The notes: generated by a model not told the origin, from the letters alone. Numbered from the stretch's first letter, positions 35,566-45,104 are shown. The stretch: DNA of 64,000 bases from CAYSPG01 sp964432885 (GCA_964432885.1 CAYSPG010000002.1:1-64000), one strand, 5' to 3'. Program-made: numbers and translations.

Positions 35566-37779
35566 TTATTTTATCGAAAACCTAAACCCCGCATAAATCG
35601 TTCGCCCCATCAATGGACCCCACACAAGCGATGCATCAAAACTTTCGCCAAACGGATTTTCGGGTTCGATAATAGAGTGATGTTGTGTAAAGTCCGTTAA
35701 ATTTTCGCCACCCAAATATATCTCAAAGTTTTTATGCACCAATGTTATTTGCGCCATCAGTTGCACAAAGGCATCGCCTCTGCTAGGAATTGTATAACCA
35801 TGATGCGATACTCCTGCTGAAGGAATGCGGCTTACGCCATAATACTTTGTAGTAAAATCCATTTCCCATTTTTTGTTTTTTGTTTTGTAACCAAGATTAA
35901 GCAACGCTTTATCACGCGATGTAAGCGGCTTTTCTCGCAACACACCACTATAGGTTGTTTTTACGTCATTGTATTTATAAGCAATCCTGACGTCTAATTG
36001 CTCAACAGGAATAAAATTTAATTCAACCGAAACACTGTTAGCATACGATTTTCCATCAAGGTTATAAAACCTGATGGTATGAACATCTTCCATATCAAGC
36101 ACCACCTGATTTACAAAATCAGTGCGGAATGCATCTAAATTAAACGATGCATCGCGTGCAAAAATCCTAAACTTACGTGTATAGCTCAATCCATAGTTCC
36201 ATGCATCTTCGGGCTTTAAGTTTGCTGAAACCATCACGTACCTGTTGCTTGGAAATATTCTTGTATTTTCAGAAAACACTCTTGCCGTACGCCAGCCCCT
36301 GCCTGCGCTTACACGCAGTGCACTTAGCTGCGTAAAATTATACTTGAAGTGAATACGGGGTGTAACATAACTACCAAACTCATTGTGATAATCGTACCGA
36401 ATACCGGCTACCAGCGAAATATTTTTTGAATTGTTATAGGTGTATTCACTAAAAACGCCTGGTGTAACTTCAACCGTATTCTTCATTGCTGCATTAAACA
36501 CCTCGGTATAATCGTTATATACATACGATATTCCGTTTTTAATGGTATGGCTGGTATTGCCAATTATACCTTGTGAAATGGCATTACCATAATAACTGCG
36601 CTGTATGCCATTAAACGTTTTTACTCCAAAATAGGATTGTTGCTCATGATAACGAACTGAGTTAATTACGCCAATGCTTTTCCAGGGTTTATCTTTAAAC
36701 AAAAAACCTGTTTTGGCAAATGCATCAAACAATTTGTTTTTAATACCTATACCATAAAAGTTTTGAGTGCCAAAATCATTGCTGTAATTAAAATTTGTTT
36801 GTCCGCCTTGCTTGTCATCGTACACAAATCTAAAACCAACCTGGCCTTCAAACTTTGGGTTGTAAATAAATTGCCAGCGGTTGTATAAATTTACTTGCTC
36901 ATATAATGGTGCATCTAAAAATCCATCTTTGTTATGGTCAACTTTATTTTTTAACTGACTGCCATGAGCCAGCAACTCGCCATAAATATGATTGGCAATT
37001 TTACCTGCTGTTTGTAAATTCAATTCCATCCGCTCTTCGTTATTTACATAACCATTCACAGCAAATTTTTCGGCTTCATGTGGTTTTTTTAATTCAATAT
37101 TTACCTGCCCACTGATGGACTCATGTCCAGTAACCACACTGCCCGCTCCTTTATTTATTTGTATGCTTTCAATAAACGGTCCCGGAATAAATCCTAAACC
37201 ATAATTACTCGAAAGCCCTCTTATAAAAGGAACCAATTCGGTTTGAATTTGTGAATAGACACCATCCAGACCAAGTATTTGAATTTGTTTGGCACCGGTT
37301 ACAGCATCTGTAAAACTTGCATCAACGGTAGGATTGGTCTCAAAACTCTCGCTTAAGTTACAGCATGCAGCTTTTAACAATTCGTCCTTACCAATGGTGG
37401 TTGTATTAATTGGATTGATTAACGAAATGGTAGTAGATTCTTTTTTTGCCTTTACATCCACCCCTTTTAAAGTGATGGATTTTTGCATAGCAACTTCTAT
37501 ATCGTGGGCATGTGCCAAAGAAATAGCAATAGTATCTGTTGCAAATCCAACAAAGCTTACCACAATCTTATAGGGCAATGGCTGGTCTGATTCAATACTA
37601 AACTCACCGTTAACATCCGTTGTGGCACCCGTAGTGCTGCCTGCAATAAAAACATTTACACCCGGCAAAAATTCTTTTTTCCCATTTATGTTTTCAAACA
37701 CTTTGCCTGACACATGATTTTGCGCAAGCAGTTTTTCTGCACATAGCAGAACAATAAATATTAAATAATATTTTCTCAT
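35566..37779 (-). CDS. TonB-dependent outer membrane receptor (copper-module type)
   Basis: A 737-residue receptor. The signal peptide ends LLAQ. A carboxypeptidase-D-like regulatory domain follows (about 22-105, VSGKVFENINGKKE then TTDVNGEFSI), then the plug (about 125-240, KQIQILGLDGVYSQ, INKGAGSVVTGHESISGQVN), then a C-terminal 22-strand beta-barrel. An unusual cysteine pair (KAACCNLSESFE) starts the plug. It carries substrates across the outer membrane using TonB energy. The flanking HMA protein and Cys-rich HYC_CC_PP-like protein suggest copper or copper chelates, an inference from context. Confidence 0.9.
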   Translation of the reverse strand: MRKYYLIFIVLLCAEKLLAQNHVSGKVFENINGKKEFLPGVNVFIAGSTTGATTDVNGEFSIESDQPLPYKIVVSFVGFATDTIAISLAHAHDIEVAMQKSITLKGVDVKAKKESTTISLINPINTTTIGKDELLKAACCNLSESFETNPTVDASFTDAVTGAKQIQILGLDGVYSQIQTELVPFIRGLSSNYGLGFIPGPFIESIQINKGAGSVVTGHESISGQVNIELKKPHEAEKFAVNGYVNNEERMELNLQTAGKIANHIYGELLAHGSQLKNKVDHNKDGFLDAPLYEQVNLYNRWQFIYNPKFEGQVGFRFVYDDKQGGQTNFNYSNDFGTQNFYGIGIKNKLFDAFAKTGFLFKDKPWKSIGVINSVRYHEQQSYFGVKTFNGIQRSYYGNAISQGIIGNTSHTIKNGISYVYNDYTEVFNAAMKNTVEVTPGVFSEYTYNNSKNISLVAGIRYDYHNEFGSYVTPRIHFKYNFTQLSALRVSAGRGWRTARVFSENTRIFPSNRYVMVSANLKPEDAWNYGLSYTRKFRIFARDASFNLDAFRTDFVNQVVLDMEDVHTIRFYNLDGKSYANSVSVELNFIPVEQLDVRIAYKYNDVKTTYSGVLREKPLTSRDKALLNLGYKTKNKKWEMDFTTKYYGVSRIPSAGVSHHGYTIPSRGDAFVQLMAQITLVHKNFEIYLGGENLTDFTQHHSIIEPENPFGESFDASLVWGPLMGRTIYAGFRFSIK

Positions 37780-37854
37780 TTAAAATAAATTTGAATTGAA
37801 ATAAAAAACACTTTTAAAATTCCGCGATAGCGGAACAAAAACAAAAAAGCGAAA

Positions 37855-38247
37855 TCAAATGAGAAGAGTAGAAATAAAATTTAAAAGCGTTCGGCCGCTA
37901 ATGGGAGGAGAACTATTGGTGAAAGAAAAATTTAGTTCAAAAAAAGAATTGAATATTGAAGATTGGATATTGAAGGTTGATAGTTGAAGTGGTAAAAGCT
38001 CGTGATGGTTTTCGTCTGACTTAAAAAGCTGCTCTATCTTAAAAGTTAGTGTTGAATAATCGCAGCATTTTTTACTAAAGTTGGTTCCTTGTTTTTCTTT
38101 GTGTTTGCAGCACTTAAATTCCTCAAGCGAAATTTCGGTTTTATTTTTTTTGCAGCACACCATCTTAAAAACTGTTACTCCTGCCGAAGAAACCATAACG
38201 GCAACAGCAAGCAGAAGTACTGCGGTGTCTTTAAAAAAGTTTTTCAT
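37855..38247 (-). CDS. HYC_CC_PP-like Cys-rich membrane protein with repeat-derived segment
   Basis: A 130-residue protein starting at the internal ATG 38247, directly before one hydrophobic segment (FKDTAVLLLAVAVMVSS). Upstream in-frame codons to 38376 look non-coding. Cysteine pairs CCKKN, CCKHK and KKCCDYSTL and a C-terminal SSPP match the Bacteroidota HYC_CC_PP family, often found with copper genes. The first motif is MVCC here rather than HYC. Residues about 87-102 (LQLSTFNIQSSIFNSF) are encoded by an AT-rich interspersed repeat (37943-37972) shared with the TPR gene at 45101. It is first in the minus-strand trio with the TonB receptor and HMA gene. Confidence 0.75.
   Translation of the reverse strand: MKNFFKDTAVLLLAVAVMVSSAGVTVFKMVCCKKNKTEISLEEFKCCKHKEKQGTNFSKKCCDYSTLTFKIEQLFKSDENHHELLPLQLSTFNIQSSIFNSFFELNFSFTNSSPPISGRTLLNFISTLLI
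37943..37972 (-). repeat. AT-rich interspersed repeat inside a reading frame (copy 1)
   Basis: Read on the minus strand, these 30 nt match 45181-45210 on the plus strand at 26 of 30 positions (shared core CAATATTCAATTC). Both copies lie inside protein-coding frames, in the same codon phase. Confidence 0.8.
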
Positions 38248-38403
38248 TGAGTGCGTAAAAGTAAGTACTATTTGTGAATATAAACTGAGTGCAAAATGGA
38301 ACACTTTCCGAAACTTCGGGAGCAACCGATAGGCAATGATTTTATCGGTAAATATTCGTTTAAATCTTAATGCCATTTTACTCTTCTACAAACGACAACT
38401 CCT

Positions 38404-38411
38404 TACCTTTG
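38404..38411 (+). promoter_or_regulatory. Candidate -7 box TACCTTTG (O-methyltransferase gene)
   Basis: Exact match to TAnnTTTG, 19 nt before the ATG at 38431. No clear -33 TTTG. Confidence 0.45.
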
Positions 38412-38430
38412 TTTCAAAATCTAGAACAAA

Positions 38431-39078
38431 ATGGATTTCTTACCAGAAAAAATAAACGAATACGCAGAAAATTTTTCTGAGCCCGAAAGCGAAGTATTAA
38501 AACAACTTAACCGCGATACGTATGCACGTGTTCTTAACCCTCGCATGCTATCAGGGCATTTACAGGGAAGATTGCTTGCCATGTTCAGCAAGATGATAAA
38601 GCCAAAACGAATTTTGGAGATAGGAACCTACACCGGATATTCAACCATTTGCCTAAGCGAAGGATTAACAGCCAAGGGAACTATTGACACCATCGAAAAA
38701 AATGAAGAGATGGTAGAAATGATTTTAAGTTATCTTGAAAAAGCCGGAGTAAAACAAAAAATAATCTTACACATTGGTGATGCAACAAGAATTATTAAAT
38801 TATTAAACAGTACATACGATTTGGTTTTTATTGATGCTGATAAAGAAAATTATTCAACCTATTTTGATTTGGTTATTGATAAAGTAAACACAGGTGGAAT
38901 TATAATTGCCGACAATGTTTTATGGAGTGGAAAAGTGGTTGAAAAAATTGATGAAAAAGATTTGGAAACAGCAGCTATTGTTGCATTCAATAAAAAAGTT
39001 CAGCAAGACAAACGAGTAGAAAATGTTCTGCTTCCGGTAAGGGACGGACTGATGGTTATGAGGAAAATCAATCAATAA
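38431..39078 (+). CDS. O-methyltransferase (class I SAM, caffeoyl-CoA OMT-like)
   Basis: A 215-residue cytoplasmic methyltransferase. The SAM-binding glycine-rich motif is RILEIGTYTGYST, and FIDADKENY contains the metal-coordinating aspartate of the catechol/caffeoyl-CoA OMT family. Length and the GGIIIADNVLWSGKV motif agree. The bacterial relatives are Mg-dependent and methylate catechols or related phenols. The true substrate here is unknown. It appears monocistronic. Confidence 0.9.
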   Translation: MDFLPEKINEYAENFSEPESEVLKQLNRDTYARVLNPRMLSGHLQGRLLAMFSKMIKPKRILEIGTYTGYSTICLSEGLTAKGTIDTIEKNEEMVEMILSYLEKAGVKQKIILHIGDATRIIKLLNSTYDLVFIDADKENYSTYFDLVIDKVNTGGIIIADNVLWSGKVVEKIDEKDLETAAIVAFNKKVQQDKRVENVLLPVRDGLMVMRKINQ

Positions 39079-39349
39079 CAAATATGTAAGATTACACGAA
39101 TTATATTTTTATCTGAACGGGCCTCATCAAAAACGCCCTGTGTAATGACGCATTCCTTTTCCTATGTTATCAGAGTTATAGTATTGTACTTAATAATACC
39201 CTTTTAAATCATAGGCTCTATTCTTCATTTTTCCTCATCCTCAATTCTTGGTTTATTGAACCTTTTTGTAATAATCACGTATTATTTTAATGGATTCTTA
39301 CCTTACTTTACATTAGCATTGTAGTTTTACACATTAATTATAGTTTACA
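39079..39349. other. Intergenic region before the acyl-CoA dehydrogenase
   Basis: A 271-bp AT-rich gap. A weak hairpin GGGC...GCCC lies around 39119-39142, too weak to call a terminator. The TACATTAG string at 39310 is only a partial -7 match. No gene or repeat was recognised. Confidence 0.5.
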
Positions 39350-41137
39350 ATGAAAACCACTACACGCACCACCATCAAAGGCGGAGAGTTTATTATTAAA
39401 AGCTCAACTGCCAACGACACATTTATTCCTGAAGAATTTTCGGAAGAGCACAGGATGATTGAACAAACCGCTAACGACTTCTTAAAACAGGAGGTACGCC
39501 CCAACCTCGAACGCATTGATGCAATGGAGGTGGGACTGATGCCATCGCTGCTTGATAAAGCCGGTGAACTTGGGTTACTGGGTGTAGCCCTGCCCGAACA
39601 ATATGGAGGCTTTGGAAAAGATTTTATTACCGGCACGCTGCTTACCGAAACCCTTGGCGCAGGTCACTCATTTTCTGTGGCAATGGCAGCACATACCGGT
39701 ATTGGTACACTTCCCATACTTTATTTTGGAAACAAAGAACAAAAACAAAAATATTTACCGCTACTATCTACCGGAAAATGGAAAGCATCCTATTGCTTAA
39801 CCGAGCCCGGCAGCGGCAGCGATGCATTAGCTGCAAAAACAAAAGCCGAACTTTCGGCAGATAAAAAACACTACATACTTAACGGCCAAAAAATGTGGAT
39901 TACCAATGCAGGTTTTGCCGATTTGTTTATTGTATTTGCACAGGTTGATGGAGATAAATTCACAGGCTTTATTGTAGAAAAAACATTTGCCGGGCTTACG
40001 CTTGGCGAAGAAGAACACAAAATGGGCATAAAAGGCAGCAGCACCCGGCAGGTTTTTTTTGCCGACTGTAAAGTGCCCGTGGAAAATGTGCTGGGAGAAA
40101 TTGGCAAAGGACACTTAATTGCATTTAACATACTAAACGTAGGTCGTTTAAAATTGGCCGCAGCCGCTTTGGGCGGAGCAAAAGCAGTTAGCAACCTATC
40201 CATTGATTATGCCAATACACGCGAACAGTTTAAGTTAAAGCTAGCAAAGTTTGGAGCCATTCGTTATAAGCTTGCCCAGCAGGCCATACGCATTTATGCT
40301 TGTGAAAGCGCACTGTATCGCACCGCATTTATGATTGATGAACTGGAAAAGAAAAAACTTGCCGAAGGGGTTGAATATTCTCAGGCACTGTTGCAGGCTG
40401 CCGAAGAATATGCCATTGAATGCGCCATTTTAAAAGTAGATGGAAGCGAAACACTTGACTATGTTGTTGATGAGGGTGTGCAAATTTATGGAGGCTATGG
40501 CTATAGTGCCGATTTTCCGATGGATCGCGCGTACCGCGACTCGCGTATCAACCGCATTTTTGAAGGAACCAATGAGATAAACCGCTTGCTTACCGTTGAC
40601 ATGATATTAAAGCGCGCCATGAAAGGAAAAATAGATTTAATGACTCCAGCCATGGCTGTTCAAAAAGAGCTGATGAGCATTCCGGACTTTGGTAACGGCA
40701 GCGATGAACTTTTTACAGCCGAAAAAAAATACATTGCAAACTTTAAAAAGGCACTGCTTGCTGTGGCAGGTGCTGCTGTGCAAAAGCTGATGATGACATT
40801 GGCAAAAGAGCAGGAAATACTAATGAACATTGCCGATATGATGATGTACACATACATTGGTGAATCAATACTATTGCGCACCGAAAAATTAGTTTCGCTT
40901 AATGGAGAAGCAGCCTGTACAAACCAGCTTGACATGATGCGTGTATATATAAATGATGCTGCTGATAAAATAAATGTTGCAGGTAAAGACGCCATTAATT
41001 CTTTTGCTGAAGGTGATGAGCAGCGCATGTTGTTATTGGGATTAAAACGCTTTACAAAAGTTTCTCCTATCAACACCAAAGAAACAAGACGTAGAATTGC
41101 TGCAACACTCATTGAATCGAATAAATATTGTTTTTAA
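39350..41137 (+). CDS. Acyl-CoA dehydrogenase, VLCAD-like long form
   Basis: A 595-residue FAD flavoenzyme of fatty acid beta-oxidation that oxidises acyl-CoA to trans-2-enoyl-CoA. The N-terminal and middle domains have LLGVALPEQYGGFG and ASYCLTEPGSGSDA. The C-terminal helical domain has IYGGYGYSADFPMDRAYRDSR and IFEGTNEINR. It carries about 180 residues beyond a standard 400-residue enzyme, like VLCAD/ACAD9 and the common Bacteroidota long form. Electrons would go to the electron transfer flavoprotein encoded at 55340-57108. Confidence 0.93.
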   Translation: MKTTTRTTIKGGEFIIKSSTANDTFIPEEFSEEHRMIEQTANDFLKQEVRPNLERIDAMEVGLMPSLLDKAGELGLLGVALPEQYGGFGKDFITGTLLTETLGAGHSFSVAMAAHTGIGTLPILYFGNKEQKQKYLPLLSTGKWKASYCLTEPGSGSDALAAKTKAELSADKKHYILNGQKMWITNAGFADLFIVFAQVDGDKFTGFIVEKTFAGLTLGEEEHKMGIKGSSTRQVFFADCKVPVENVLGEIGKGHLIAFNILNVGRLKLAAAALGGAKAVSNLSIDYANTREQFKLKLAKFGAIRYKLAQQAIRIYACESALYRTAFMIDELEKKKLAEGVEYSQALLQAAEEYAIECAILKVDGSETLDYVVDEGVQIYGGYGYSADFPMDRAYRDSRINRIFEGTNEINRLLTVDMILKRAMKGKIDLMTPAMAVQKELMSIPDFGNGSDELFTAEKKYIANFKKALLAVAGAAVQKLMMTLAKEQEILMNIADMMMYTYIGESILLRTEKLVSLNGEAACTNQLDMMRVYINDAADKINVAGKDAINSFAEGDEQRMLLLGLKRFTKVSPINTKETRRRIAATLIESNKYCF

Positions 41138-41218
41138 GTTTGGGGCTTAAAATCTGAAGGGGTGATTGAATCAACCAATCCTTTCTTCTGTTTACTTTAA
41201 AAATTTAACCAAACTACA

Positions 41219-42619
41219 TTGGCTTATCAAAAGCTCACCCCTGGAATTCTGCAATCATTAAAACAAATAGTTGGAGATAATTTTGTTTTTGTGGACGATG
41301 AATCATTAAAAAACTACGGCCACGATTACACCGAAGATTTGCAGTTTAATCCTGAAGTTGTTGTAAAACCAAAAACTGCTCAGGAGATTTCGGAGATTTT
41401 AAAACTTGCAAACCAATATGTAATACCTGTTACACCGCGTGGAGCAGGCACAGGTTTAAGTGGTGGTGCATTAGCTGTGCAAGGCGGAATTATTATTTCA
41501 ACCGAGCGCATGAATGCAATAATTCAGATTGATGAAAAAAACTTGCAATGCACCGTTGAGCCTGGTGTCATCAATCAAAACCTGCGCGATGCTGTTGAAG
41601 CGCTCGGATTATTTTATCCTCCAGACCCTGCAAGCCGTGGCTCGTGTTTTATTGGCGGCAATCTTGCTGAGTGTGCCGGAGGACCCAAGGCGGTTAAGTA
41701 TGGTGTAACAAAAGATTATGTGTTGAATTGTGAAGTGGTTTTGCCAACAGGAGAAATTATATGGACTGGTGCTAACGTTTTAAAAAACAGTACAGGATAT
41801 AATTTAACGCAACTAATGGTGGGCAGCGAGGGCACATTAGGAATCATTACCAAAGTTGTTTTAAAATTAATTCCATTGCCAACAGAAAATTTATTGATGC
41901 TCGTTCCGTTTTCATCTGCCGAAAAAGCGTGCGAGGCCGTAAGTGCCGTTTTTAAAGCAGGCATCACTCCATCTGCAATGGAATTTATGGAGCGCGATGC
42001 ATTATTGTTTGTAATGAAACATGTGGATGTAAAAATTCCGATTAAAGAAAACACTCAGGCACATTTGCTTATTGAAGTGGATGGCAACGATAAAGATGTT
42101 TTGTTTAAAGAGTGCGAAAAAATTACCGAAGTAATGTATGCGCATGATTGCGATGACGTATTGTTTGCCGACACTGCCCAGCAAAAAACCGACTTGTGGA
42201 AAGCAAGACGCGCAGCAGGCGAAGCTGTAAAAACACACAGCATATATAAAGAGGAAGACACCGTAGTTCCTCGTGCCGCTTTGCCTCAACTTTTAAAAGG
42301 CGTTAAAAGCATAGGAAAAAAATATGGATTTAACAGTGTGTGTTACGGCCATGCAGGCGATGGCAATTTACACGTAAACATTATTCGCGAAAATTTAAGT
42401 GATGATGAATGGAACAATAAAGTACCATTGGGCATTGCTGAAATATTTGAACTGTGTGTTTCGCTTGGCGGAACCATATCAGGCGAGCATGGTATTGGCT
42501 GGGTGCAAAAAAATTATATGCCCATTGCCTTTAACCAAACACAAATAAATCTTCAAAAAGGAATTAAAAAACTTTTTGACCCTAATATGATTTTAAATCC
42601 GGGTAAGATTTTTAATTAG
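41219..42619 (+). CDS. FAD-linked oxidase, glycolate oxidase subunit GlcD type
   Basis: A 466-residue flavoenzyme of the GlcD/D-lactate dehydrogenase type. The FAD-binding PCMH domain (about 35-215) has PRGAGTGLSGGA and later NSTGYNLTQLMVGSEGTLGIIT. The C-terminal FAD-oxidase domain has CYGHAGDGNLHVNI and GGTISGEHGIGWVQK. It oxidises a 2-hydroxy acid (glycolate or D-lactate) and passes electrons to a carrier. The start is TTG at 41219; no in-frame ATG lies nearby. No glcE or glcF partner is adjacent, so D-lactate is as likely as glycolate. Confidence 0.9.
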   Translation: MAYQKLTPGILQSLKQIVGDNFVFVDDESLKNYGHDYTEDLQFNPEVVVKPKTAQEISEILKLANQYVIPVTPRGAGTGLSGGALAVQGGIIISTERMNAIIQIDEKNLQCTVEPGVINQNLRDAVEALGLFYPPDPASRGSCFIGGNLAECAGGPKAVKYGVTKDYVLNCEVVLPTGEIIWTGANVLKNSTGYNLTQLMVGSEGTLGIITKVVLKLIPLPTENLLMLVPFSSAEKACEAVSAVFKAGITPSAMEFMERDALLFVMKHVDVKIPIKENTQAHLLIEVDGNDKDVLFKECEKITEVMYAHDCDDVLFADTAQQKTDLWKARRAAGEAVKTHSIYKEEDTVVPRAALPQLLKGVKSIGKKYGFNSVCYGHAGDGNLHVNIIRENLSDDEWNNKVPLGIAEIFELCVSLGGTISGEHGIGWVQKNYMPIAFNQTQINLQKGIKKLFDPNMILNPGKIFN

Positions 42620-42670
42620 GACATTTTTGTTGTATGATTACCGTTTTCTTTCTGCATGACATTTATCTTA

Positions 42671-42699
42671 TTTGCACAGAGATAATTCTTTTACCTTTG
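42671..42699 (+). promoter_or_regulatory. Bacteroidota-type promoter (TTTG-17-TACCTTTG)
   Basis: A -33 TTTG (42671-42674), a 17-nt spacer and an exact -7 box TACCTTTG (42692-42699). Transcription would begin about 42706, just ahead of the ATG at 42714. This favours that start over the in-frame ATG at 42672. Confidence 0.6.
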
Positions 42700-42713
42700 A
42701 ACAAAGAAATGGT

Positions 42714-43697
42714 ATGACACAAGGCATAAAATATATTACTGCAATTGCTTTACAAATAATACTATCAGGTATTATTTACGGGCAAAACGTTCCTTCTTAT
42801 GTTTCAACAAATGGTTTGGCAGGATGGTGGCCATTTACCGGCAATGCTGATGACAGCAGCGGTAATGGAAACAACGGCACCGTTTATGGTGCAGCTTTAG
42901 CAACCGACCGCTTTGGCAACATTGCATCATCGTTTAACTATGACGGTATTGATGACAGAATAGAAGTTGCCGATCAACCCATGCTTAACTGCAGAAAAAT
43001 CACACTAAGCGTATGGGTTTTTCCTTATCCATTTTTACAAGGAGTACAAATTATTTATAAAGCCGATTTAAATACTGCCGCTAACGAAACCTATTCCATA
43101 AACTCTGTTCACGCTGCCATTAAAGGAGCAAGCCTTTGTGTTGCAGGTGCAGGCTGGCATATTTTATCCTTAAACCAGGCATTGCCCTCAGCAGCATGGC
43201 ATCATATTGTAGTTACCTACGATGGCGATACACTTAAAAATTATGTAAATGGTGTTTTAAAAAACACCCTTTTCTACCAGGGTTTAATTGATAGTTGTCC
43301 CGGAGGAAATTTACGTTTCGGGTTTAATCATTTAAATAACAACAATGGCAATCCTTTCAAAGGAAAAATTGATGACATTGGAATTTGGAACAGGGCATTA
43401 TCACAACAGGAAATAACGGCACTTTACAACAGTGGCAGTGTGGGATTGGAAGAAAATTATACCTCAAAAGATATTTTGCTTTTCCCTAATCCAATTTCTG
43501 ATGAACTAAATATTTCTACGAGCATTGCTTTCCAGGCACAAATAAATATTTTCGATATTACTTCACGAAAAATTTTACAACAGACTTTTTATAATAGTGT
43601 TACAATAAGCACAACAACCCTTTTAAAAGGAATATATTTTTACGAAGTGAAATTAAACGATGGCAAAACCCTATCGGGAAAACTTGTAAAGCACTGA
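42714..43697 (+). CDS. Secreted LamG-domain protein with T9SS sorting domain
   Basis: A 327-residue exported protein. The signal peptide (GIKYITAIALQIILSGIIYG) starts at the ATG 42714, which sits just after a good promoter. Residues about 35-235 form a concanavalin/LamG jelly roll (GLAGWWPFTGNADDSSGNG at the start, WHHIVVTYDG and IDDIGIWNRALSQQEI at the end), as in many carbohydrate-binding or adhesion proteins. The last 75 residues are a T9SS type A domain (LFPNPISDELNI...LKGIYFYEV...GKLVKH). It probably binds surface glycans or matrix. Confidence 0.87.
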   Translation: MTQGIKYITAIALQIILSGIIYGQNVPSYVSTNGLAGWWPFTGNADDSSGNGNNGTVYGAALATDRFGNIASSFNYDGIDDRIEVADQPMLNCRKITLSVWVFPYPFLQGVQIIYKADLNTAANETYSINSVHAAIKGASLCVAGAGWHILSLNQALPSAAWHHIVVTYDGDTLKNYVNGVLKNTLFYQGLIDSCPGGNLRFGFNHLNNNNGNPFKGKIDDIGIWNRALSQQEITALYNSGSVGLEENYTSKDILLFPNPISDELNISTSIAFQAQINIFDITSRKILQQTFYNSVTISTTTLLKGIYFYEVKLNDGKTLSGKLVKH

Positions 43698-43765
43698 CAA
43701 GTATTTTTTAAATTATTTCTTTTACCGGGCAATAGGGTTTAACAGTAAAATCACGCTATATACTT

Positions 43766-43773
43766 TACCTTTG
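43766..43773 (+). promoter_or_regulatory. Candidate -7 box TACCTTTG (serS)
   Basis: Exact match to TAnnTTTG, 17 nt before the serS ATG. A GTTT at 43737 lies a little too far upstream for a standard -33 box. Confidence 0.45.
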
Positions 43774-43790
43774 CTGCACAATACATTTTT

Positions 43791-45104
43791 ATGTTACAAC
43801 TTTCTGTTATTCGCGAAAACAGCGAAGAAATTATTAAACGCCTTGCCGTAAAAAATTTTGATGCAAAAGAAATTGTTGCACAAATTATTTTGCTTGATGA
43901 TAAGCGCAGGGCCACACAAAAAGAACTGGATGCATGCCTTCAATACCAAAACCAGTTGGCCAAACAAACCGGAGAACTTTTTAAACAAGGCAAAGCAGCC
44001 GAAGCTGCAGAGTTAAAAGAGAAAAGCGCTGCGTTAAAAGAAACGTCAAAGCAACTTGATGAAGTACTTGCAAATGTAGAGTCAGAATTAAATACCGAAT
44101 TGGTAAAATTGCCCAACACACCATCTGAAAAAGTTCCGGTTGGAAAAACACCAGCCGATAACGAAATTGTTTTTACATCTTTATCTAATGAAACGGAATT
44201 CCTCTCCCCTCCCCCACGGGGAGGGGCTGGGGGTGGGGCCTTGCCACACTGGGAACTTACATCCAAATACAACATTATTGATTTTGAACTGGGAGTAAAA
44301 CTTACCGGTGCAGGTTTTCCCGTTTATAAAGGTAAGGGGGCAAAACTTCAGCGTGCGCTGATTAACTTTTTTCTTGACAAGGCTACAGAAGCAGGATATA
44401 AAGAAGTGCAGCCCCCTATATTGGTGAATGAAGCTTCGGGTTTTGGAACCGGGCAGTTGCCTGATAAAGAAGGACAGATGTACCATGTGGGAGTTGACAA
44501 TTATTATTTGATACCAACAGCCGAAGTACCTGTTACAAATATTTACCGCGATGTAATTTTAAAAGCGGATGAGTTGCCACAAAAACTTACCGCCTACACA
44601 CCCTGTTTCAGACGCGAGGCTGGCTCGTATGGAAAAGATGTGCGGGGATTAAACAGGCTTCACCAGTTTGACAAAGTGGAAATTGTTCGTGTGGAACATC
44701 CTGATAACTCGTACAATGTGCTTGAAGAAATGAAAGATTATGTATCCGGTTTATTGCAGCAATTGGAATTGCCTTACCGTGTTTTAAAACTATGTGGTGG
44801 CGACATGAGTTTTGCATCAGCTTTAACGTATGATTTGGAAGTTTATAGTGCCGCGCAAAAAAAATGGCTTGAAGTAAGTTCGGTTTCAAACTTTGAAACT
44901 TTCCAAAGCAACCGTTTAAAATTGCGTTTCCGCAACAGCGAAAACAAAACACAACTGGCACATACACTAAACGGCAGCGCTTTAGCGTTACCACGCATTG
45001 TAGCTGCACTGCTTGAGAATAACCAAACCGAAAACGGAATTAAAATTCCTAAAGTGCTGGTGCCATATACAGGATTTGAAACGATTGGTGCGAATAACGA
45101 ATGA
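43791..45104 (+). CDS. serS: Seryl-tRNA synthetase with repeat-derived insertion
   Basis: A 437-residue class II aminoacyl-tRNA synthetase that charges tRNA-Ser. Residues 1-110 form the long helical-hairpin tRNA-binding arm, and the catalytic domain starts near 152 (PHWELTSKY). Motif 2 is FRREAGSYGKDVRG and motif 3 is GSALALPRIVAALLE. Residues 138-150 (LSPPPRGGAGGGA) are encoded by a GC-rich hairpin element (44202-44240) matching the intergenic repeats at 1543-1651. They replace the usual linker between arm and catalytic domain in the correct frame, so the enzyme should remain functional. The stop overlaps the next start (ATGA). Confidence 0.95.
   Translation: MLQLSVIRENSEEIIKRLAVKNFDAKEIVAQIILLDDKRRATQKELDACLQYQNQLAKQTGELFKQGKAAEAAELKEKSAALKETSKQLDEVLANVESELNTELVKLPNTPSEKVPVGKTPADNEIVFTSLSNETEFLSPPPRGGAGGGALPHWELTSKYNIIDFELGVKLTGAGFPVYKGKGAKLQRALINFFLDKATEAGYKEVQPPILVNEASGFGTGQLPDKEGQMYHVGVDNYYLIPTAEVPVTNIYRDVILKADELPQKLTAYTPCFRREAGSYGKDVRGLNRLHQFDKVEIVRVEHPDNSYNVLEEMKDYVSGLLQQLELPYRVLKLCGGDMSFASALTYDLEVYSAAQKKWLEVSSVSNFETFQSNRLKLRFRNSENKTQLAHTLNGSALALPRIVAALLENNQTENGIKIPKVLVPYTGFETIGANNE
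44202..44240 (+). repeat. GC-rich hairpin element inside serS
   Basis: A 39-nt element made of CTCCCC-CAC-GGGGAG hairpin plus CTGGGGGTGGGG tail, in AT-rich coding DNA. It has the same architecture as 1625-1655 (CCTCCCCTACGGGGAGGGCAGGGTGTGG). Its length is a multiple of three and it encodes LSPPPRGGAGGGA without a stop. Confidence 0.88.

Noticed and set aside
39119..39142. GGGC...GCCC hairpin as terminator of the O-methyltransferase gene
   Set aside because: The stem is only four GC pairs with a long loop and no T-run.
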